Shown here: one piece after another, positions 7,129 to 13,558 of the stretch
Layout: the number at the start of each line of letters is the position of its first letter
How positions within the stretch are numbered: the stretch's first letter is position 1
Origin: Phoenicimicrobium sp964438695
Lineage (GTDB): Bacteria > Atribacterota > Phoenicimicrobiia > Phoenicimicrobiales > Phoenicimicrobiaceae
NCBI GenBank assembly: GCA_964438695.1
Contig: CAYTKP010000019.1
Span: forward strand, 1 to 17,114
Direction: 5' to 3'
Length of the DNA: 17,114 nt
The notes under the pieces: generated by a model
Told to the model about the DNA's origin: nothing
The model's input: only the letters and a program-made list of their open reading frames with translations
The model's database searches: none
Position numbers and translations under genes: made by a program

Positions 7129-7222
7129 TGGCGGAGAGAGAGGGATTCGAACCCTCGGAGCGGGTCTATACCCGCTCAATTGCTTAGCAGGCAACCACCT
7201 TCGGCCTCTCGGTCATCTCTCC
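7129..7222 (-). tRNA. tRNA-Ser (anticodon GCT), CCA encoded
   Basis: The minus strand gives a class II cloverleaf. The acceptor stem is GGAGAGA/TCTCTCC, with discriminator G (7132) and encoded CCA (7129-7131). The anticodon stem-loop is GTTGC CTGCTAA GCAAT, giving anticodon GCT (reads AGC/AGU). A long variable arm with a GAGCGGGT stem, as in serine tRNAs, is followed by a T loop of TTCGAAT. It is a single-gene unit with its own promoter and terminator. Confidence 0.97.
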
Positions 7223-7229
7223 ATTTAAA

Positions 7230-7258
7230 AGTATAACATAATAATTTTTTTCAAGCAA
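7230..7258 (-). promoter_or_regulatory. Promoter of tRNA-Ser
   Basis: On the minus strand TTGCTT (7253-7258) is spaced 17 nt from TATACT (7230-7235). Transcription would begin within a base or two of the mature tRNA 5' end at 7222, implying little or no leader. Confidence 0.65.
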
Positions 7259-7291
7259 GAAAAATCGATAAAGATTCAGTATCGAATGTTA

Positions 7292-7356
7292 AGTATATAG
7301 TGAAGAAGAATAAGAATGGAAGCCAGTAACCAACTAACCATTTTTTACTATATACT
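7292..7356. repeat. Interrupted inverted repeat between tRNA-Ser and mnmG
   Basis: AGTATATAGT (7292-7301) is perfectly complementary to ACTATATACT (7347-7356), with an inner AATGG/CCATT pair. The interior contains a CCAGTAA/CCAACTAA pair that looks like a decayed short tandem repeat. It lies between the divergent promoters of tRNA-Ser and mnmG. Confidence 0.6.
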
Positions 7357-7374
7357 CGAACTTTCCTGTCTGAC

Positions 7375-7403
7375 TTGCGATAAATATTAAAATATATTAG
7401 AAT
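7375..7403 (+). promoter_or_regulatory. Candidate promoter of mnmG
   Basis: TTGCGA (7375-7380) is followed at 17 nt by TAGAAT (7398-7403). A start near 7410 would give a leader of about 80 nt. Confidence 0.5.
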
Positions 7404-7489
7404 ATGCTAAGTAAAAATTAAGATATACAAATCAAAACACAGAAATAATAATTATTAATTTTATCCCAACAGGAGGAAAGACAAAAAAA

Positions 7490-9367
7490 GTGAAACACTA
7501 CCAATATGATGTAATCGTAGTAGGAGGTGGTCATGCTGGCTGTGAAGCTGCTCTGGCTTCTTCCAGAATAGGGGCAAAAACACTTCTTATTACTTCCAAT
7601 TTAGACAATATTGCCCTTATGCCCTGCAACCCCTCAATAGGCGGACCGGGTAAAGGACACGTAGCTCGTGAAATCGACGCCCTAGGTGGAGAAATGGCTA
7701 AAAATACTGATAAGGCTACTATCCATATAAGAATGTTAAATACCAGTAAAGGTCCGGCTATGTGGGCACTAAGAGCGCAGGTAGACAAAAAATTATATGC
7801 TCAGGAAATGATACATACTCTTCAAATCCAGGAAAATTTGGACCTAAAGCAAGAGATGGTAACAAAATTAATAGTAAATAATTCTCAAGTAAAGGGCGTA
7901 ATAGTTAAAAGTAGCTTGGAATTTTATTCTCCTACAGTAATTTTGACTACCGGAACTTTTTTGAATGGATTGATTTATATCGGAAAGACTATTTTCTCTG
8001 CAGGAAGAGCGGGTGAAATTGCCTCAGTTAGTCTAGCTAGAAACCTTAAAGATTTGGGTTTTAAAATAGGAAGATTAAATACCTCTACTCCACCTCGCAT
8101 AGATAGAAGAACGGTAGATTTTTCCCAAATGGAGGAACAAAAAAGTGCAGATGTACCTTTGGCTTTTTCCTTTGAAAATGAAGGTAAAATATATCAAAAT
8201 TTTTCAATTTTTATGACTCGAACTAATCAAAAGACCCATGAAGTAATCCAAAATAATATTGATCGCATACCTCTTTCTAATGGCACTATTCAAAGCGCAG
8301 CTATTAGATACTGTCCTTCAGTGGAAGATAAAGTAATAAGATTTCCTGAAAAAACTTCTCACCAAATATTTTTAGAACCCGAAGGATACAATACTGAAGA
8401 AATATATTTACAAGGGTTTTTTACCAGTCTTCCTGCTGATGCCCAACAAGATGCCTTGCACACTATTAAAGGTTTAGAAAAATGCAAAATTATTCGATAT
8501 GGATATGCTATTGAATACGATATTATTTACCCTAATCAATTAAAGTATTCTTTGGAAACCAAAAGGATCAAAGGATTATTTCTTGCTGGACAGATCAATG
8601 GAACATCTGGCTATGAAGAGGCTGCCGAACAAGGCTTGATAGCTGGCATAAATGCTGTACAACTTATTTCGGGAAAAGAACCTTTAATACTGGATCGTTC
8701 GGAAGCCTATATTGCGGTAGAAATAGATGATTTAGTTACTAAAAGTGTTGCTGAACCCTATCGATTAAGAACTGGGTTAGCTGAGTATCGACTTTTATTA
8801 AGACAGGATAATGCTGATTTAAGACTCACTCCTTATGGTTACAAATTAGGTCTAATTTCGGAACAAAGATATCAAAATTTTTTGAAGAAAAAAGAATTAA
8901 TTGAAAAAGAAAAGGAAAGATTAAGAGAAGTAATTATTTACCCAACCGAAAAAGTAAATAATTTACTAAGTAAATTGCACACTGCTCCCCTTTCGAAAGC
9001 AATAAATTTAGCTACTCTTTTAACCAGACCTGAAGTAACTTATAGTCAAACTTTTTCTCTTGACCCTAATAGACCAGAACTTCCTACTGAAGTCACTGAG
9101 CAAGTAGAAATTCAAATTAAATACGCCGGGTACATCAAACGCCAAGAAATTCAGGTGAAAAGATTCAAAAAATTAGAAAATTATAAAATACCTAAAGATA
9201 TCGATTATTTCAAGTTACATGGCATATCCCACGAAGGCAAAGAAAGGTTTTCAGAAATACAGCCAATTTCTTTAGGTCAGGCCAAAAGAATACCTGGAAT
9301 AACTCCTGCGGATATTACCGCTTTAATGATAAATATTGAAAAGATGAAAAAACAACAGAGCGTATAG
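7490..9367 (+). CDS. mnmG: tRNA uridine-5-carboxymethylaminomethyl synthesis enzyme MnmG
   Basis: MnmG (GidA), with MnmE, modifies U34 of tRNAs reading split codon boxes to cmnm5U, using FAD, NADH and methylene-THF. The protein is full length (625 aa; E. coli 629). The FAD dinucleotide fold is VIVVGGGHAGCEAALASSR (8-26). The two functional cysteines match at C46 in MPCNPSIGG and C275 in RYCPSVEDK. KGHVAREIDALGGEMA (55-70), AGQINGTSGYEEAAEQG (366-382) and EYRLLLRQDNADLRL (432-446) are family hallmarks, and the C-terminal MnmE-binding helical domain is present. The loop normally KTGTPPR reads NTSTPPR (197-203). The start is GTG at 7490 with AGGAGG at 7471-7476, a rather long 13-nt spacing. mnmE is not in the window. 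The gene's 3' end is 7 bp from the stop of the osmC remnant on the other strand, and no terminator is visible. Confidence 0.97.
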   Translation: MKHYQYDVIVVGGGHAGCEAALASSRIGAKTLLITSNLDNIALMPCNPSIGGPGKGHVAREIDALGGEMAKNTDKATIHIRMLNTSKGPAMWALRAQVDKKLYAQEMIHTLQIQENLDLKQEMVTKLIVNNSQVKGVIVKSSLEFYSPTVILTTGTFLNGLIYIGKTIFSAGRAGEIASVSLARNLKDLGFKIGRLNTSTPPRIDRRTVDFSQMEEQKSADVPLAFSFENEGKIYQNFSIFMTRTNQKTHEVIQNNIDRIPLSNGTIQSAAIRYCPSVEDKVIRFPEKTSHQIFLEPEGYNTEEIYLQGFFTSLPADAQQDALHTIKGLEKCKIIRYGYAIEYDIIYPNQLKYSLETKRIKGLFLAGQINGTSGYEEAAEQGLIAGINAVQLISGKEPLILDRSEAYIAVEIDDLVTKSVAEPYRLRTGLAEYRLLLRQDNADLRLTPYGYKLGLISEQRYQNFLKKKELIEKEKERLREVIIYPTEKVNNLLSKLHTAPLSKAINLATLLTRPEVTYSQTFSLDPNRPELPTEVTEQVEIQIKYAGYIKRQEIQVKRFKKLENYKIPKDIDYFKLHGISHEGKERFSEIQPISLGQAKRIPGITPADITALMINIEKMKKQQSV

Positions 9368-9374
9368 CACAACA

Positions 9375-9647
9375 TTATCTTTCTTTCTTTTTCTCATCTA
9401 CCCAACCACTACGAATCATATCTCCCTCTAAATTAACTATCGAGTTTTCTATTTCTATTCCATATTTTTTGCATAAACTCGATAGGTTAATACTATACAT
9501 CCACCTAAGGCAGCCAATAGTAATTCTACCGGGTTGGGGGGCAGTATTGGTTCCTCTTAATTCTACAGGTTCATCTATTCTAACTTTAAACTCCCTTATT
9601 TCAGTTTCCGCTTTGTTTCCTTCTATCCATTTTGTTTTGGCTTTACA
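9375..9647 (-). pseudogene. OsmC-family protein remnant, frameshifted
   Basis: The minus strand encodes an OsmC-like N-terminal region (KTKWIEGNKAETEIREF, then VRIDEPVELRGTNTAP). The hallmark core continues as NPVELLLAALGGC and TYRVYAK, but only in a shifted frame. The original frame resumes with YGIEIENSIVNLEGDM before a stop at 9375-9377. The frame changes coincide with two homopolymers: G6 on the plus strand at 9536-9541 (five would keep frame) and T6 at 9465-9470 (seven would keep frame). No ATG, GTG or TTG opens the frame at the folD end, and the C-terminal third with the second redox cysteine is missing (about 90 codons; OsmC proteins are about 140). OsmC proteins reduce organic hydroperoxides with two cysteines; this copy should be inactive. 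The 5' end overlaps the folD stop, so it was probably translated after folD. Assembly errors could explain the indels but not the truncation. Confidence 0.75.
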
Positions 9648-10503
9648 AGAATAATTTTTTTGCTGCTTCCAAAGTATTTTTCATTAACATAATATTAGTT
9701 ATTGGCCCAACACCTCCGGGAACAGGGGTAATAACCGATACTTTATCCAAAACTTCCTCATAAGCTACATCCCCCACTAATTTCCCTTCTACTTCATTAG
9801 TTCCTACATCTATAACCACTGCTCCTTCTTTAACCATATTTTCTTTAATTATTTCGGGTATTCCTACTGCCACAATTAAAACATCTGCTTGGCGAGTATA
9901 GTAAGCCAAATCTTTGGTTCGGGAATGACAGACAGTAAGGGTAGCATTAGCATACGGCTCTTTCTGGAGAAGTATAAGAGCCAACGGTTTACCTACAATA
10001 TTACTTCTTCCTACTATAACTGTATGTCTTCCTGGTATTATGATATTCTCTTTTTTTATTAGTTCATACACTGCATAAGGAGTACAAGGCAAAAACTCTG
10101 GTTTTCCTAAAGCCAATTTCCCCATGTTAATAGGATTAAAACAATCTACATCCTTTGAAGGACTAACTGCTTCTTGTACCTTATCTTGATTAATATGTTT
10201 AGGCAAGGGGACTTGTACTATAATTCCACTTACTTTTTTATCTCTATTCAAATCTTCTATAAGTTTAAGAAGCTCTTTTTCGCTAGTATTTTCAGATAGA
10301 TGGTACTTTTCAAAGCCAATAGAAACCTTTTCACAAGCCCGATTAATCATTTTAACATAAAATAATGAGGCAGGATCTTCTCCTATAATTACTACTGCTA
10401 ATTTAGGAATAAGCTTATTTTTCTTAATAAACTCCTTTACTTCTACTTTTAATGATTCATTAAATTCTTTAGCTATCTTTCTCCCATCGATAATCTTAAC
10501 CAT
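9643..10503 (-). CDS. folD: Methylene-THF dehydrogenase / methenyl-THF cyclohydrolase FolD
   Basis: FolD (286 aa) interconverts methylene-, methenyl- and 10-formyl-tetrahydrofolate in the cytoplasm, supplying purine and formyl-Met synthesis. The N-terminal catalytic domain shows GEDPASLFYV (41-50), VQVPLPKHI (96-104) and KDVDCFNPINMGKL (117-130), with D120 at the conserved aspartate position. The NAD(P) domain carries VGRSNIVGKP (164-173), and the C-terminus has TPVPGGVGPITN (259-270). The usual Y-x-x-x-K motif reads Y49-V-K-M-I53, so the catalytic lysine is replaced by isoleucine; the glycine after KDVD is C121. Other family features are intact, so dehydrogenase activity may remain while cyclohydrolase activity is doubtful. 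ATG at 10503 has GGGAGGAG about 13 nt upstream. It is followed by the osmC remnant, overlapping its stop region, and preceded by carD with tandem hairpins between. Confidence 0.93.
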   Translation of the reverse strand: MVKIIDGRKIAKEFNESLKVEVKEFIKKNKLIPKLAVVIIGEDPASLFYVKMINRACEKVSIGFEKYHLSENTSEKELLKLIEDLNRDKKVSGIIVQVPLPKHINQDKVQEAVSPSKDVDCFNPINMGKLALGKPEFLPCTPYAVYELIKKENIIIPGRHTVIVGRSNIVGKPLALILLQKEPYANATLTVCHSRTKDLAYYTRQADVLIVAVGIPEIIKENMVKEGAVVIDVGTNEVEGKLVGDVAYEEVLDKVSVITPVPGGVGPITNIMLMKNTLEAAKKLFL

Positions 10504-10539
10504 GATGTATTTCTCTCCTCCCTACATGTTTTACTTTCT

Positions 10540-10572
10540 CTATCTATCTATCTATAGATACAATATTATTGT
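10540..10572. repeat. CTAT microsatellite and adjoining palindrome in the folD leader
   Basis: Four CTAT units lie at 10540-10555, followed by AGATA. Immediately beyond is the 13-bp palindrome ACAATA-t-TATTGT (10560-10572). Both lie between the folD ribosome site and the upstream terminator. The palindrome could be an operator and the microsatellite could alter promoter or leader spacing. No regulator is indicated. Confidence 0.4.
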
Positions 10573-10594
10573 AAAAATTTTAAATTAAAAACAA

Positions 10595-10626
10595 AAAATA
10601 GCCTATGTTTCTACATAGACTATTTT
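10595..10626 (-). terminator. Intrinsic terminator after carD
   Basis: Arms 10595-10608 and 10613-10626 pair with one mismatch around a 4-nt loop. On the minus strand the hairpin runs into CTATTTTTTGTTTTT, a good T tract. It should end carD transcription before folD. Confidence 0.75.
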
Positions 10627-10665
10627 AGAGCATCGCATTTTCTTTAAAATTCTGATGCTCTAAAA
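10623..10665 (-). terminator. Second hairpin abutting the carD terminator
   Basis: TTTTAGAGCATC (10623-10634) pairs with GATGCTCTAAAA (10654-10665), 12 bp, with an inner ATTTT/AAAAT stem. It is transcribed just before the hairpin at 10595-10626 and shares a few bases with it. The two may compete or act together. On the plus strand it has only a weak T tract. Confidence 0.55.
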
Positions 10666-10690
10666 AAATTATTTTTCTTCTTCTAATTAA

Positions 10691-11206
10691 TTAATGATTT
10701 TTTCTTTCTGCTTTACTATCTTTTCCCTTATTAATTGCTTTTTTAATCATATATTTTACTTTATTCTTTTCAATATTACAGGCCGCACTAATTTCACTTT
10801 CCAATATTTTACGAGCTCTCTCATATAATCCTTTTTCGGTAGTTGATAATTTATCTCTATCATTTAGATGAATATAATTTTTCACCACTTGAGCTACTTT
10901 CAGGATATCACCGCTTTCTACCATTTCTGATTGAGATTTTATCCTGTGTTTATAATTTTCTTCCATTTCATTATCTACTTTATCTCCCAACACATTTAAT
11001 ATCTCTGGAACCGTATTGGGATTTATAATATGTCTTAACCCAATTTCCTTTGCTCTATTTACGGGAATCATTAAAGTCATTTCATTTACCATTAACTTTA
11101 AAATATAATATCTTTGTTTTTTGCCTAAAAAATCTTTTTCTTCTATCTTTTTTATGTCCCCAACCCCAAACGCTGGATGAGAAACCTTATCACCAATTTT
11201 AAACAT
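10691..11206 (-). CDS. CarD-family transcription regulator
   Basis: CarD-family proteins bind the RNA polymerase beta lobe and stabilise open promoter complexes, often at rRNA and stress-related promoters. The N-terminal Tudor-like RNAP-interaction domain is clear (FKIGDKVSHPAFGVGDIKKI, 2-21, then YYILKL at 33-38). The helical C-terminal half contains SGDILKVAQVVKNY (98-111) and LSTTEKGLYERARKILESEI (120-139), as in CarD/CdnL. At the position of the DNA-wedging tryptophan of Thermus and mycobacterial CarD, ungapped alignment puts Y85. A lysine-rich tail (150-171) extends beyond the usual fold. An in-frame stop lies four codons before ATG 11206, so this start is forced, yet the AGGAGG sequence is 25 nt upstream (11232-11237). 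The gene has its own strong promoter and a leader of about 210 nt. Confidence 0.88.
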   Translation of the reverse strand: MFKIGDKVSHPAFGVGDIKKIEEKDFLGKKQRYYILKLMVNEMTLMIPVNRAKEIGLRHIINPNTVPEILNVLGDKVDNEMEENYKHRIKSQSEMVESGDILKVAQVVKNYIHLNDRDKLSTTEKGLYERARKILESEISAACNIEKNKVKYMIKKAINKGKDSKAERKNH

Positions 11207-11212
11207 TTTCTT

Positions 11213-11233
11213 GGATTAATTATTTAATAATCC
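11213..11233 (-). promoter_or_regulatory. Small hairpin between the carD Shine-Dalgarno and start codon
   Basis: On the minus strand GGATTA (11228-11233) can pair with TAATCC (11213-11218) across a 9-nt loop. Its 5' arm shares two bases with AGGAGG (11232-11237). Folding would bring the ribosome site closer to the ATG or partly hide it. The stem is only 6 bp. Confidence 0.35.
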
Positions 11234-11291
11234 TCCTCTCACTTCCTCTCCTGTTTTTTATATACATAAAGGGCATAATTATATATCCCAT
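11220..11291 (-). CDS. Possible 23-codon leader ORF before carD
   Basis: An ATG at 11291 opens a 23-codon frame (MGYIIMPFMYIKNRRGSERR, then IIK) ending TAA at 11220-11222, 13 nt before the carD start. Its last codons run through the purine-rich ribosome-site sequence of carD. There is no convincing ribosome site of its own, so it may be chance. If translated it could couple to or regulate carD. Confidence 0.25.
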   Translation of the reverse strand: MGYIIMPFMYIKNRRGSERRIIK

Positions 11292-11422
11292 AAAAAATTA
11301 TTTTCTTTTGAAATTCCCTTCTACTTTCGACTTAATCTTATTCCAGCAAAAAGATAAGAAAATTTAAAAAGATTATCCTACTTTTAAATAAATCTCTTTT
11401 TGTTTTTATTTTTTCTTACATT

Positions 11423-11450
11423 AGTATATCATTTTTTATCAGAAAGTCAA
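11423..11450 (-). promoter_or_regulatory. Strong sigma-70-type promoter of carD
   Basis: On the minus strand TTGACT (11445-11450) is followed after 16 nt by TATACT (11423-11428). Transcription would begin near 11416, about 210 nt before the carD ATG. Confidence 0.7.
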
Positions 11451-11560
11451 AATCAAGCAATAGGCAATGATTAAGTTACGGTATAATAAAAACTTAATTT
11501 TTTACACGATTTTAGAGTATTAGAAGATTAACTTAAAGATCTTAACTTTTATCGTTTTGC

Positions 11561-12523
11561 TTAAGCAAATAGATGGCAAGCTATATAGTGGGTATTATTT
11601 GAAGTTTCAAGCTTAGGCTCTTCTTCTTTGCATATAGCCTTAGCATAAGGACATCTGGTATGAAACCTACAACCAGAAGGAGGATTAATAGGACTCGGAA
11701 CATCTCCCGTTAAGATTTCCCCTCGCTTCCTAAGTTTAGGATCGGGAATAGGTATTGCGGAAAGCAATGCCCGAGTATAGGGGTGTTTGGGGTTATTAAA
11801 TAGTTCTTTTTTTGTCGCAGTCTCTACAATTTTACCTAAATACATTACTGCAATTCTATCACAGATGTGTTTTATAACACTTAAATCGTGAGCCACAAAT
11901 AAAAGAGTAAGACCAAATTCTTTCTGTAAATCCTGCAATAAATTAATAATCTGAGCTTGGATAGAAACATCCAGAGCAGATACACATTCATCAGCAACTA
12001 TAAACTCTGGGTTAGTAGCTAAGGCTCGGGCAATTCCGATTCTTTGCCTCTGGCCACCACTAAATTCATGAGGATATCTATTAATCTGATCAGGAAAAAG
12101 ACCAACTTTTTCCATAATATCAATTACCCTCTCTTCTTGTTCTCTTTTAGAACCAATTTTGTGTACTTCCATTGGTTCAGCAATGGTTTGTCCTATGGTC
12201 ATTCTGGGATCAAGGGAACCAAAGGGATCCTGATAGATAATCATCATCCTTTTCCTGAACTTTAACATTTCTTTTCGGCTTATATGAGAGATTTCTTGGC
12301 CATCAAAAAAGATAGCTCCATCGGTAGGATCTAATATCCTTAAAATAACCTTTCCACAAGTAGTCTTTCCACATCCCGACTCACCCACAAGACCAAGAAC
12401 TTCTTTTCTCTTTATATAAAAACTTACATCATCTACAGCCCTTACAGCTTCTTTCTTCCCCAGGGGGGATTTGCCTATCAAGAACCATTTCTTTAAATTT
12501 TTTACTTCTACGAATTTTTCCAT
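11561..12523 (-). CDS. dppF: Peptide ABC transporter ATPase, DppF/OppF type
   Basis: This is one of two cytoplasmic ATPases of a dipeptide/oligopeptide importer (320 aa). Walker A is GESGCGKT (47-54), the Q-loop is at Q98, the signature is FSGGQRQR (154-161), Walker B is FIVADE (174-179) and the switch histidine is H212. After Walker B the usual DEP reads DEC (C180). The C-terminal oligopeptide-transporter extension contains C285, C291, C298 and C316 (SGCRFHTRCPYAKAIC, then HYIAC); in this family such cysteines can bind an iron-sulfur cluster. ATG at 12523 lies 5 nt after the dppD stop, with AGGAGA inside the end of dppD, so translation is probably coupled. It is the last gene of the operon. 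The DppF rather than DppD assignment rests on operon order and the KKWF N-terminus. Confidence 0.92.
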   Translation of the reverse strand: MEKFVEVKNLKKWFLIGKSPLGKKEAVRAVDDVSFYIKRKEVLGLVGESGCGKTTCGKVILRILDPTDGAIFFDGQEISHISRKEMLKFRKRMMIIYQDPFGSLDPRMTIGQTIAEPMEVHKIGSKREQEERVIDIMEKVGLFPDQINRYPHEFSGGQRQRIGIARALATNPEFIVADECVSALDVSIQAQIINLLQDLQKEFGLTLLFVAHDLSVIKHICDRIAVMYLGKIVETATKKELFNNPKHPYTRALLSAIPIPDPKLRKRGEILTGDVPSPINPPSGCRFHTRCPYAKAICKEEEPKLETSNNTHYIACHLFA

Positions 12524-12528
12524 CTTAT

Positions 12529-13503
12529 TTATTTTCTCCTGCTAACCAAATGACATTTCACCAGATGAGAATCTTCTACCTCTATTAACTTGGGCATCTC
12601 TTCCACACATTTTTCAAAACATAAGTCACACCGGGGATGAAAGGGACATCCTGATGGTAGATTAAGAAGATTCGGCACTACTCCTGGAATTGTATTAAGA
12701 TGTTCTACTTCCATGTCCAAACGAGGTATCGATTTACTTAGTCCTTTAGTATAAGGATGCAGAGGATGGCTAAAAAGTGTATACACATCTGAATACTCTA
12801 CAATATGCCCAGCGTACATCACTGCTACATAATCACACATTTCAGCAATCACCCCTAGATCATGAGTTATCAACATCACTGAGGCACCGAATTTGTCCTT
12901 TAAATCATTAATTAACCTTAAAATCTGGGCTTGAATAGTGACATCCAGAGCAGTAGTAGGCTCGTCAGCAATAAGCAAAGTAGGATTGCAAGATAGGGCC
13001 ATTGCAATCATCACTCTTTGTCTCATCCCTCCCGATAACTCATGAGGATAATTGTTTATTCTTTTTTCTACATCTGGTATTCCCACAATTTTTAAGATAT
13101 TTATCGCTTTTTCCCTTGCTTCTGTTTTGCTCAGTCCTTGATGTAACTGAATAGTTTCTATTATCTCATCTCCAATAGTGAATACAGGGTCTAAGGAAGT
13201 CATAGGTTCTTGAAAAATCATAGATATTTTTCTACCTCTTATTTTCCTTATTTCCTCATCATCCAATTTTAAAAGGTCCTGACCTTCAAAATACACTTCC
13301 CCATTAATAATTTTTCCGGGAGGATGAGGAATTAATCTCATCACCGACAAGGCGGTGACACTCTTACCGCTTCCGGACTCTCCTACAATTCCTAAAGTTT
13401 CTCCTTGATTAATCTTCAAACTAACTCCATCTACTGCTTTTACTACCCCCTCATGGGTAAAAAAGTGGGTTTTTAAATTTTTTATTTCCAATAATGTTTT
13501 CAT
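12529..13503 (-). CDS. dppD: Peptide ABC transporter ATPase, DppD/OppD type
   Basis: This is the second ATPase of the importer (324 aa), pairing with DppF under the DppB/DppC channel. Walker A is GESGSGKS (41-48), the Q-loop is at Q98 in FQEPMTSLDP (97-106), the signature is LSGGMRQR (156-163), Walker B is LLIADEP (176-182) and the switch histidine is H214. The C-terminal extension has SGCPFHPRC (284-292), C295, C299 and C317, again a probable cysteine cluster. ATG at 13503 follows dppC after 55 nt. The nearest purine-rich site (AGGA) is about 17 nt away, so initiation looks weaker than in its neighbours. LSGGM and DEPTTALD are typical of DppD/OppD, which separates it from DppF. Confidence 0.93.
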   Translation of the reverse strand: MKTLLEIKNLKTHFFTHEGVVKAVDGVSLKINQGETLGIVGESGSGKSVTALSVMRLIPHPPGKIINGEVYFEGQDLLKLDDEEIRKIRGRKISMIFQEPMTSLDPVFTIGDEIIETIQLHQGLSKTEAREKAINILKIVGIPDVEKRINNYPHELSGGMRQRVMIAMALSCNPTLLIADEPTTALDVTIQAQILRLINDLKDKFGASVMLITHDLGVIAEMCDYVAVMYAGHIVEYSDVYTLFSHPLHPYTKGLSKSIPRLDMEVEHLNTIPGVVPNLLNLPSGCPFHPRCDLCFEKCVEEMPKLIEVEDSHLVKCHLVSRRK

Positions 13504-13558
13504 ATTTTATCTTATTTTGTCCTATCTTATAAATTTGCTTACCCTTTCTAAAATTTTA

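Larger units (their letters stand above)
11207..11560 (-). other. carD leader and dpp-carD intergenic region
   Basis: This 354-bp stretch holds the long carD leader (about 11207-11416), the carD promoter and about 110 bp before the end of dppF. In the last part I see an inverted repeat ATTAAGTT/AACTTAAT (11470-11477 with 11491-11498) followed by T's on the plus strand. A 14-bp palindrome TTTGC-TTAA-GCAAA (11556-11569) spans the dppF stop codon. No clear terminator for dppF is visible and no larger gene is supported. Confidence 0.5.

Noticed and set aside
7531..7788. Minus-strand ORF inside mnmG
   Set aside because: It lies wholly within a well-conserved part of mnmG and has no family signature of its own.
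9469..9654. Plus-strand 61-codon ORF between mnmG and folD
   Set aside because: It is the reverse shadow of the OsmC-like remnant, whose conserved family sequence is on the minus strand; it has no ribosome site.
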